A stretch of 17,396 bases of DNA, taken from positions 1 through 17,396 of the forward strand of contig PCSQ01000043.1 of NCBI GenBank assembly GCA_002772455.1, read 5' to 3'. Of the stretch, positions 12,171 to 17,396 are shown piece by piece. The notes beneath the pieces were generated by a model that saw only the letters and a list, made by a program, of their open reading frames with translations, had not been told where the DNA came from and did not search any database. Position 1 is the first letter of the stretch, and every line of letters starts with the position of its first letter. This DNA is from Candidatus Beckwithbacteria bacterium CG23_combo_of_CG06-09_8_20_14_all_47_9 (GTDB lineage: Bacteria > Patescibacteriota > Microgenomatia > UBA1400 > CG1-02-47-37). The position numbers and the translations under genes were made by a program.

Positions 12171-12656
12171 TTAGGCTTCGGCGGCTTTAGCCGCTTTCCC
12201 CGGTTTTAATTTAATGATTTCCCCCTGATAGCGGACGCCTTTGCCCTTATAGACATCGGGCCGGCGCAGGCGGCGCAGGTTGGCGGCCACTTGACCGACC
12301 AGGGATTTATCGGCGCCGGCCACGGTAATAAAACGGTTGTCTTTGACGGTCAGAGTGATCCCCTCGGGCGCGCTAAAACTCACCGGATGGGAAAAACCCA
12401 AAGACAGCTCTAACCCCTGCCTGCCGGCAGGCAGGCCTTGATCCTTGATTACGGCTTTATAGCCGGTGCCGACAATTTCCATGGTTTTGGCAAACCCGCT
12501 GGTTAAGCCGATCACCGCATTAGCCAACAGGCTTTTTTGGGTGCCGGCGTCGGCCAGAGCGTTGCCGCTTTGAGACCGGGTAAAACTCAATTCGCCCTTA
12601 TCGTTTTTAACGATGGTTTTATCGCCTTGGTTGGTAACACTTATATTATCCGGCAT
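12171..12656 (-). CDS. rplF: 50S ribosomal protein L6, short N-terminus, palindrome insertion
   Basis: 161 residues against about 175-180 normally. The first residues MPDNISVTNQGDKTIVKNDKGELSF align with the family after its usual SRIGKKPI start, so about eight N-terminal residues are missing; no in-frame upstream start is available and the ATG overlaps rpsH by 16 nt. The core MEIVGTGYKAV...LELSLGFSHPV is interrupted by GLPAGRQG, encoded by a 20-bp palindrome. The C-terminal half has RRPDVYKGKGVRYQGEIIKLKPGK, the standard L6 end. L6 sits near the sarcin-ricin loop. Confidence 0.95.
   Translation of the reverse strand: MPDNISVTNQGDKTIVKNDKGELSFTRSQSGNALADAGTQKSLLANAVIGLTSGFAKTMEIVGTGYKAVIKDQGLPAGRQGLELSLGFSHPVSFSAPEGITLTVKDNRFITVAGADKSLVGQVAANLRRLRRPDVYKGKGVRYQGEIIKLKPGKAAKAAEA
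12416..12435. repeat. Palindromic repeat inserted in rplF
   Basis: Perfect 20-bp palindrome with half-site CCTGCCTGCC. It adds about LPAGRQG to the turn between two strands in the first half of L6 (family: short turn before LxLSLGFSHPV), keeping the frame. Same core as the secY copy. Confidence 0.85.
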
Positions 12657-13009
12657 AACAGCTCCCCGCCTAATTTTTGCTGGTAAGCCTCTCTGGCCGT
12701 CATCAGGCCTTTGGAGGTGGATAAAATGGTAATTCCCCGGCCCCGCAAATAACGAAACAGTTCTTTGGTTTCGGCATACAGCCGGCTGCCCGGTTTAGAC
12801 AGGCGTTTGGCCGTCTCCAACCGCGGCTGTTTAATGATCAGTGACGGCTTCTCTCCTTTAGTCACTTCATAACCGGCCACGTGTTTGGATACCACCAGCA
12901 GTTTGACCAGCGCTTCTTTTAATTTAGAGTGGGGCACCGCTAATTGGCGGTGTTTAGCCATGCAGGCATTTTTCATTCTGGTTAATAAATCGGCTAGCGG
13001 ATCGCTCAT
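12641..13009 (-). CDS. rpsH: 30S ribosomal protein S8
   Basis: 122 residues from ATG 13009 (ATG 13012 just before is equally possible). MSDPLADLLTRMKNACMAKH and VPHSKLKEALVKLL are the N-terminal hallmarks; RLYAETKELFRYLRGRGITILSTSKGLMTAREA matches the C-terminal STSxGxMTxxxA motif. The longer open frame upstream would overlap rpsN and has no S8 similarity. S8 binds helix 21 of 16S rRNA and represses the spc operon in E. coli. Confidence 0.95.
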   Translation of the reverse strand: MSDPLADLLTRMKNACMAKHRQLAVPHSKLKEALVKLLVVSKHVAGYEVTKGEKPSLIIKQPRLETAKRLSKPGSRLYAETKELFRYLRGRGITILSTSKGLMTAREAYQQKLGGELLCRII

Positions 13010-13019
13010 CATAATCTGG

Positions 13020-13205
13020 TTACCAACTGGCCTTGGTGACTCCGGGGAGTTCACCTTTAGCCGCTAATTCTCTAAAACACAGCCGGCACAAGCCAAACCA
13101 GCGGATATAACCGCGCGGCCGCCCGCAAAGGCGGCAACGGTGGTGTATCCGCGTCGAAAATTTCGCCGGCAGGGATTGTTTCACCCAAAATTTTACTTTT
13201 GCCAT
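13020..13205 (-). CDS. rpsN: 30S ribosomal protein S14, zinc type
   Basis: 61 residues, the short zinc-binding form. [21 protein letters not shown] supplies the CxxC...CxxC ligands, followed by [18 protein letters not shown]. It overlaps the rplE end by 13 nt. Confidence 0.95.
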   Translation of the reverse strand: MAKVKFWVKQSLPAKFSTRIHHRCRLCGRPRGYIRWFGLCRLCFRELAAKGELPGVTKASW

Positions 13206-13732
13206 GGCATTCCTAAAAGTTCTAATAAGCGCAGGGCTTTTTTGTCGTCACCGGCATTGGTAACGATCGTCAACTGCAGGCCCCGGACGCTATCGATTGT
13301 ATCATAGTCAACCTCATGAAAAACGATTTGCTCCCGAAAGCCCAAAGAATAATTGCCGCGGCCGTCAAAACTGGTCTTGGAGACGCCGGAAAAATCACGC
13401 ACCCGGGGTAAAACCAGGCTTAAGAGTTTGTCTAAAAATTCATACATCCGCTCGGCCCGGAGCGTGGCCATCGCCCCGATCGGATCGTTAAGCCGGATTT
13501 TGAAAGCGGCTTCGGCTTTGCGGGCTAAGGTGGTCACCGCTTTCTGCCCGGCAATTTGGGACAGCATATCGGTGACTTTCTTGGCGACGCCTTTATCGCC
13601 GGCGCCGTCTTTGATACCCAAATTTAAAACAATTTTAGTAATCCGGGGCACGGCTAAATCGTGTTTGAGCTTAAATTCCCGTTTCAGCGCCGGCACGACT
13701 TCTTTAAAATATTTTTCTTTTAAACGGTTCAT
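13193..13732 (-). CDS. rplE: 50S ribosomal protein L5
   Basis: 179 residues from ATG 13732, chosen because it overlaps the rplX stop as ATGA and gives the family length; an ATG at 13747 would add five residues. [16 protein letters not shown]-like [32 protein letters not shown] and [24 protein letters not shown] are L5 motifs. Binds 5S rRNA in the central protuberance. Confidence 0.95.
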   Translation of the reverse strand: MNRLKEKYFKEVVPALKREFKLKHDLAVPRITKIVLNLGIKDGAGDKGVAKKVTDMLSQIAGQKAVTTLARKAEAAFKIRLNDPIGAMATLRAERMYEFLDKLLSLVLPRVRDFSGVSKTSFDGRGNYSLGFREQIVFHEVDYDTIDSVRGLQLTIVTNAGDDKKALRLLELLGMPWQK

Positions 13733-14031
13733 AAGTTTTTCCCGCACTTTTTACAAATTCTGACCTTATTTTTCTTATCCATCTTATAGCCAATCCGGGT
13801 CGGCTGATGACAATGAGGGCAAATTAAGGCTATCTTAGCCAAGGTTAACGGCCGGGGCAGTTCGACCATCTGGCCGGCTTTATCGCCCTGTTTTTTAACG
13901 TGTTTTTTATAAAGGTTGACCCCGGGGACCACGACGCTGTTTTTCTTGGGCAAAACCGCTTCGATTTTGCCGGTTTTCCCCCGGTCTTTACCCAAAGTAA
14001 TTTTAACCTGATCGCCGACTTTAAGTTTCAT
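13729..14031 (-). CDS. rplX: 50S ribosomal protein L24 (zinc-ribbon form)
   Basis: 100 residues. KOW motif in VGDQVKITLGKDRGKTGKIEAVLPK, then GVNLYKKHVK. The C-terminal half has CPHC and, 19 residues later, CKKC, so a zinc ribbon is probable. Initiator of 50S assembly near the tunnel exit. It begins 1 nt after rplN. Confidence 0.95.
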   Translation of the reverse strand: MKLKVGDQVKITLGKDRGKTGKIEAVLPKKNSVVVPGVNLYKKHVKKQGDKAGQMVELPRPLTLAKIALICPHCHQPTRIGYKMDKKNKVRICKKCGKNL

Positions 14032-14406
14032 TTACAGTACCTCCGGCGCCAGCGAGGCAATTTTATGGTAGCCCAAGTCTTTAACTTCGCGGGCGATGGG
14101 CCCGAAAATCCGGGTGCCTTTCGGCTCTTTATTGGCGACGGTTTCCAGAATCACCGCGGCGTTGTCGTCGAACCGGATGTAGGAACCGTCCGGCCGCCGG
14201 CTTTCTTTGCGGGTCCGCACCACCACGGCTTTGACGACGTCGCCGGTTTTCACCTGGCCATGAGGGTTGGAGCGGAAAACCGAGGCGGTAATCAGGTCGC
14301 CCAAATAACCGAAGCGGCGTTTCGAGCCGCCGTGGACCAAAATCACCCGGATGGTTTTCGCCCCGGTATTATCGGCTACATTCAGGATTGACCGCAGTTG
14401 AATCAT
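14032..14406 (-). CDS. rplN: 50S ribosomal protein L14
   Basis: 124 residues, normal. [19 protein letters not shown] at the start, then [23 protein letters not shown] and [12 protein letters not shown]. Lies at the subunit interface near the sarcin-ricin loop and contacts L19 and, in silencing, RsfS. ATGA overlap with rpsQ. Confidence 0.97.
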   Translation of the reverse strand: MIQLRSILNVADNTGAKTIRVILVHGGSKRRFGYLGDLITASVFRSNPHGQVKTGDVVKAVVVRTRKESRRPDGSYIRFDDNAAVILETVANKEPKGTRIFGPIAREVKDLGYHKIASLAPEVL

Positions 14407-14627
14407 AGCTTTTTAACCACCTGCCAATTTTTGTTTTTGCTCATCGGCCGGATTGGTTTTAACCGGACTTTGTCGCCGGCTTTGACTTCGATCAGACAAT
14501 GGACCAGGTAATTTTTGCGCCGGGTAATGATTTTATGATAGAGCGGATGGGTCCAGCGCCGGACCACCTGGACCTTAGCGGTTTTGAGGGTTTTGGCAGA
14601 TAGGACGGAACCGATTAGTTGCTGCAT
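14403..14627 (-). CDS. rpsQ: 30S ribosomal protein S17
   Basis: 74 residues, a short but complete OB fold: [61 protein letters not shown]. The start lies within rpmC (13-nt overlap). Binds the 5' domain of 16S rRNA. Confidence 0.94.
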   Translation of the reverse strand: MQQLIGSVLSAKTLKTAKVQVVRRWTHPLYHKIITRRKNYLVHCLIEVKAGDKVRLKPIRPMSKNKNWQVVKKL

Positions 14628-14779
14628 ATGGTTTTAATTAACGCAATTTTATATTTAACCTCCGACGCGTCAGCCGGTTTTAATTTTAACTCCTTTAGCT
14701 CCTTAATTAACTCCGGCAGCATTGCCTGCAGTTCCGCCTTGGACTTGGTTTTTAATAATTTAATGTCTTTTAATTTCAT
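14615..14779 (-). CDS. rpmC: 50S ribosomal protein L29
   Basis: 54 residues, read by hand between rplP and rpsQ. Begins [20 protein letters not shown], continues [16 protein letters not shown] and closes [14 protein letters not shown], the two-helix coiled hairpin expected of L29 (family: L...EL...L..L......L....IR.VRR.IARI.T), although the usual C-terminal Arg-rich helix is Lys-rich and ends early. The start overlaps the rplP stop as ATGA and the end overlaps rpsQ. Positioned at the tunnel exit next to L23. Confidence 0.85.
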   Translation of the reverse strand: MKLKDIKLLKTKSKAELQAMLPELIKELKELKLKPADASEVKYKIALIKTICSN

Positions 14780-15183
14780 AGCCGGGCCACCACTTTAGTT
14801 TTTAAGGCTAACTTCCGGCCGGCCAAACGGAACGACTCGCGGGCCAGCTCGGCGGAAACTCCGCCCAGCTCAAACAAAATCCGCCCGGGCCTAATCACGC
14901 AAACATAACCCTCAATTTCCCCTTTACCGCCGCCCATCCGGACGCCGGCGCCTTTTTTAGTGTAGGGTTTATCGGGAAACACCCGCAGCCAGACCTTGCC
15001 GATCCTTTTGGTGGCGTGGGCGATGGTTTTCCGGGCGGCCTCAATCTGCCGGGCGGTCAGCCAGCCCCGGTCCAGGCTTTTTAAGCCATAGTCGCCAAAC
15101 GAAACCGTGTTGCCGGAGTTGGCATTGCCGGCCATGGTGCCCCGGAATTGTTTGCGGTATTTGGAACGTTTAGGCTGCAGCAT
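14776..15183 (-). CDS. rplP: 50S ribosomal protein L16
   Basis: 135 residues. [84 protein letters not shown]: canonical L16. Organises A-site tRNA and the central protuberance. No Shine-Dalgarno precedes it; instead repeated GTGTCA/TGACAC arms lie between it and rpsC. Confidence 0.96.
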   Translation of the reverse strand: MLQPKRSKYRKQFRGTMAGNANSGNTVSFGDYGLKSLDRGWLTARQIEAARKTIAHATKRIGKVWLRVFPDKPYTKKGAGVRMGGGKGEIEGYVCVIRPGRILFELGGVSAELARESFRLAGRKLALKTKVVARL

Positions 15184-15191
15184 ATTAAAAG

Positions 15192-15214
15192 TGACACAGT
15201 GTCATAGTGACACT
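15192..15214. repeat. Competing hairpin arms at the rpsC-rplP junction
   Basis: AGTGTCA/TGACACT (15198-15214, 7-bp perfect stem, 3-nt loop) contains the rpsC stop, and TGACAC/GTGTCA (15192-15204, 6-bp stem, 1-nt gap) shares its middle arm, so only one can form. AGTGACAC also occurs twice as a direct repeat. Possible coupling switch for rplP, otherwise chance. Confidence 0.45.
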
Positions 15215-15837
15215 TTCTCCCCGGTATAAACCCAAATTTTAATCCCGACGTAACCCATTTTGGTAAAGGCCGGCTGCTGGAAATAATCGATATCCGACCG
15301 CAAGGTTGACAACGGCATTGACCCCTTGAAGTATTTCTCTTTCCGGGAAATTTCCGCGCCGTTGATGCGGCCGGAAAGCAGAATTTTTACCCCTTTGGCC
15401 CCGGAGGCCATGGTTTTTTCCAAAGCCTGGGCGATGGCCCGCCGATGGGGGTAACGGCGCAGGAGCTGATCGGCCAAACGCAAACCGATGAGCCGGGCGG
15501 ATAAATCCGGGTTCTTGACCTCGACTACCTGCAGTTCCAGTTTGGGGGTTTTTAACTTGGCGCTGATCTCTTTTTTCAGCTGTTCCAGACCTGATCCGCC
15601 GCGGCCGATCACTACGCCCGGCCGGGCCACCGATAAAGTGATTTTGATGGTATTGATTGACCGGTCGATCTTGATCTCGGTAATACCGGCCAGCTTTAAC
15701 CGCTCCAGGAGCCACTGGCGCAGCCGGAAATCCTCCACCAAAAACTTGGCATAGTCGCCTTTTTTAGGGTACCAGTTGGACGACCAGGTATACAAACTGC
15801 CCAACCGGAAACTTTTAGGATTTACTTTTTGGCCCAT
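15202..15837 (-). CDS. rpsC: 30S ribosomal protein S3
   Basis: 211 residues. GQKVNPKSFRLG start, type II KH domain with VIGRGGSGLEQLKKEI, then the C-terminal domain AQALEKTMASGAKGVKILLSGRINGAEISRKEKYFKGSMPLSTLRSDIDYFQQPAFTKMGYVGIKIWVYTGE. Part of the mRNA entry helicase with S4 and S5. It starts 2 nt after rplV. Confidence 0.97.
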   Translation of the reverse strand: MGQKVNPKSFRLGSLYTWSSNWYPKKGDYAKFLVEDFRLRQWLLERLKLAGITEIKIDRSINTIKITLSVARPGVVIGRGGSGLEQLKKEISAKLKTPKLELQVVEVKNPDLSARLIGLRLADQLLRRYPHRRAIAQALEKTMASGAKGVKILLSGRINGAEISRKEKYFKGSMPLSTLRSDIDYFQQPAFTKMGYVGIKIWVYTGEKVSL

Positions 15838-15839
15838 CT

Positions 15840-16190
15840 TTATCCGCCTTTGGCGGAGCCCTCCAAAACAATTTTAATATGACTGGTTCTTTTTTTAATC
15901 GAATGACTGCGGCCTTTGGAAACCGCCCGGCCCCGTTTCATGATCGGCCCGGCATTAATCTCGATGGTCTTGATTTTCAACTTGTCTTTGGCTAAATTCA
16001 GGTTGTTAACCGCATTGGCCTGCGCCTGCCGTAAAACTTTAGCCAGAGGCAGGGCGGCCCGCTTGCTTAAGTTTTTCAGGGTCAATAACGCCGCGTCTAC
16101 GCCTAAAGGCCGGACTAAATCGGCCACCAGCCGCAATTTTCTGGGGCTGGTGCGGATATTGGTGGCTTGAGCAATCGCGGCGATAGTCAT
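15840..16190 (-). CDS. rplV: 50S ribosomal protein L22
   Basis: 116 residues. NIRTSPRKLRLVADLVR, then ALPLAKVLRQAQANAVNNLNL, then the C-terminal INAGPIMKRGRAVSKGRSHSIKKRTSHIKIVL, whose beta-hairpin lines the exit tunnel at the macrolide site. The last codons (SAKGG, stop) form a small TCCGCC/GGCGGA hairpin at 15843-15857. It starts 1 nt after rpsS. Confidence 0.96.
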   Translation of the reverse strand: MTIAAIAQATNIRTSPRKLRLVADLVRPLGVDAALLTLKNLSKRAALPLAKVLRQAQANAVNNLNLAKDKLKIKTIEINAGPIMKRGRAVSKGRSHSIKKRTSHIKIVLEGSAKGG

Positions 16191-16191
16191 T

Positions 16192-16476
16192 TTAGGTTTT
16201 AGTCATTAATCTTTTAACCATCTTGCCGTGGCCTTTAAAAGTCCGGGTGAGGGAAAATTCACCCAAACGGTGGCCGACCATGGCTTCATTCACAAAAACG
16301 TCGATAAACTTCCGGCCGTTGTGGACGGCAAAAGTGTACCCGACAAAATCCGGGGCAATTTGGCTGGCGCGCAGCCAAGTTTTAATCGGTTCTTTTTTGC
16401 CGGTAGCTTTCATCCCGGCAATTTTTGCCAGGAGCCTTGGGTCAACGTATGGTCCTTTTTTACCGCTTCTTGCCAT
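16192..16476 (-). CDS. rpsS: 30S ribosomal protein S19
   Basis: 94 residues from ATG 16476: [19 protein letters not shown], then [55 protein letters not shown], all S19 motifs. The longer open frame upstream only retraces rplB in another frame. It overlaps the rplB end by 17 nt. Sits in the 30S head with S13. Confidence 0.95.
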   Translation of the reverse strand: MARSGKKGPYVDPRLLAKIAGMKATGKKEPIKTWLRASQIAPDFVGYTFAVHNGRKFIDVFVNEAMVGHRLGEFSLTRTFKGHGKMVKRLMTKT

Positions 16477-17284
16477 AAATAAACTTATTTGAATACTTTT
16501 TGAGTTTCCGGGTTTTCTTACCCAAAGTCTTCTTGCCCCAAGGCGATAAAGGCGAGGGTCGGCCGATGCCGGACCGGCCTTCACCACCGCCATGAGGGTG
16601 GGAATGAGGATTTTGGGCCGTGCCGCGAACCGTAGGGCGAATTCCCCGGTGACGTTTGCGGCCGGCTTTACCTAACTCAATATTGCCATGATCGCTGTTG
16701 CCGACCACGCCAATTGTAGCATAACAGGCAAGACTCAACTGGCGGACTTCACCGGAAGGCATTTTGATAACCGCCAGCTTATCTTTACTTTGCAAAATAG
16801 CCGTTAGCCCGGCCGAACGGACCAGCTGGCCGCCTTTTCCGGGAGTAATTTCCAAATTGTGAACCTGCGAGCCGACCGGAATATTAGCCAATGGCAGGGC
16901 ATTACCCGGTTTGGGAGCGGCGGTCGGCCCGGACAAAACTTCGTGACCGACGGCCAAACCTTCCGGAGCCAAAATGTATCTTTTTTCGCCGTCGGCATAA
17001 TAGAGCAGGGCGATAAAGGCCGAACGGTTGGGATCGTATTCCAGGCTGACGACCCGGGCGGGAACTCCCGGTTTATTCCGCTTAAAATCGATAATCCGGT
17101 ACATCTGCTTGTGGCCGCCGCCCTGATGGCGCAGGGTGACTTTACCGGAATTATTCCGGCCGCCGTGTTTGGTAAATTTAACCTGCAGGCGCTTCTCCCC
17201 CGTATACCCGGCAGTCAGGACCTCCCGGTAGTTAATGTCCAGGCGGTGGCGGCGGGACGGATTGGTGGCTTTAGCCAGTTTCAT
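16460..17284 (-). CDS. rplB: 50S ribosomal protein L2
   Basis: 274 residues, full length. [28 protein letters not shown] at the start, [32 protein letters not shown] in the OB part, [22 protein letters not shown], then the C-terminal [36 protein letters not shown], with the His of HPHGGGEGR near the peptidyl-transferase centre. ATGA overlap with rplW. Confidence 0.97.
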   Translation of the reverse strand: MKLAKATNPSRRHRLDINYREVLTAGYTGEKRLQVKFTKHGGRNNSGKVTLRHQGGGHKQMYRIIDFKRNKPGVPARVVSLEYDPNRSAFIALLYYADGEKRYILAPEGLAVGHEVLSGPTAAPKPGNALPLANIPVGSQVHNLEITPGKGGQLVRSAGLTAILQSKDKLAVIKMPSGEVRQLSLACYATIGVVGNSDHGNIELGKAGRKRHRGIRPTVRGTAQNPHSHPHGGGEGRSGIGRPSPLSPWGKKTLGKKTRKLKKYSNKFIYGKKR

Positions 17285-17396
17285 TTCTTTTTCTCCGGTA
17301 ATTTAAAGTATTCAATCATCTGCCCGGCTTTAAGCATTACCATCGCTTTCTTTTGATCGTGGCCTTGGCTGGTTAACCGGCGCTTCCCGGTCCGCC
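17281..17396 (-). CDS. rplW: 50S ribosomal protein L23, C-terminal end only
   Basis: The last 38 codons including the stop lie in the window; the 5' part is beyond 17396. The readable end is [18 protein letters not shown] then [19 protein letters not shown], matching the L23 end (family: RRSDWKKAIVTLKEGDKI.FFE). L23 at the tunnel exit docks trigger factor and SRP. Its TGA overlaps the rplB ATG. Confidence 0.85.
   Translation of the reverse strand, partial: RTGKRRLTSQGHDQKKAMVMLKAGQMIEYFKLPEKKK

Noticed and set aside
13010..13054. Longer S8 starting at 13054
   Set aside because: The extension overlaps rpsN and has no similarity to S8, whose N-terminus MSDPLADLLTR begins at 13009.
13353..13763. 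Long plus-strand open frame opposite rplE (and similar ones elsewhere)
   Set aside because: These are antisense shadows of conserved ribosomal genes with no family similarity and biased composition.
16477..16593. Longer S19 starting at 16593
   Set aside because: The extra residues retrace the end of rplB in another frame; the S19 family start MARSGKKGP is at 16476.

Overview
The window is a ribosomal-protein segment of a bacterial chromosome, most likely from the Candidate Phyla Radiation (Patescibacteria, possibly Microgenomates-like). The reasons are that no rpmD (L30) lies between rpsE and rplO, that genes are packed with 1-4 nt gaps or out-of-frame overlaps, that several proteins are short, that short palindromes are inserted in frame in conserved genes, and that several promoters sit so close to start codons that their transcripts would be nearly leaderless. 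The phylum is an inference from gene content; there is no rRNA gene to confirm it.

Right block, minus strand, 17396 down to 8586: end of the S10 operon and the spc operon in standard order: rplW (3' end only), rplB, rpsS, rplV, rpsC, rplP, rpmC, rpsQ, rplN, rplX, rplE, rpsN (zinc form), rpsH, rplF, rplR, rpsE, rplO, secY, adk, then a UPF0200-like P-loop kinase. Methionine aminopeptidase (map), which often follows adk, is absent here.

Middle, 7497-8599: a regulatory region with two tandem minus-strand promoters for infA, then a plus-strand gene for a PaaX-family / Cas2-fold protein. Two 46-bp imperfect palindromes (7706-7751 and 8554-8599) bracket it. They match each other at 40 of 46 positions as inverted copies, and the right copy supplies the last codons and stop of the kinase gene. 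This looks like a small mobile element, or a self-regulated gene with paired operators, placed between the spc and alpha operons. It is the most interesting object in the window.

Alpha-type operon, minus strand, 7496 down to 3705: infA, rpmJ, rpsM, rpsK, rpsD, rpoA, rplQ, rplM, rpsI. It covers initiation factor 1, small- and large-subunit proteins and RNA polymerase alpha, so it joins transcription and translation capacity in one unit.

Left block: a plus-strand group (1390-3703) of a DUF5678-like small protein, a retropepsin-like aspartic protease, a RecB/Cas4-type PD-(D/E)XK nuclease with four cysteines placed for an Fe-S cluster, and a four-CBS protein. The first two are clearly AT-rich compared with the rest. 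Diverging on the minus strand are a tRNA-dihydrouridine synthase and, overlapping its stop by ATGA, a secreted phosphodiester-glycosidase-like protein cut off by the window edge. No tRNA, rRNA or CRISPR array was seen, and no stretch longer than about 270 bases lacks a gene.
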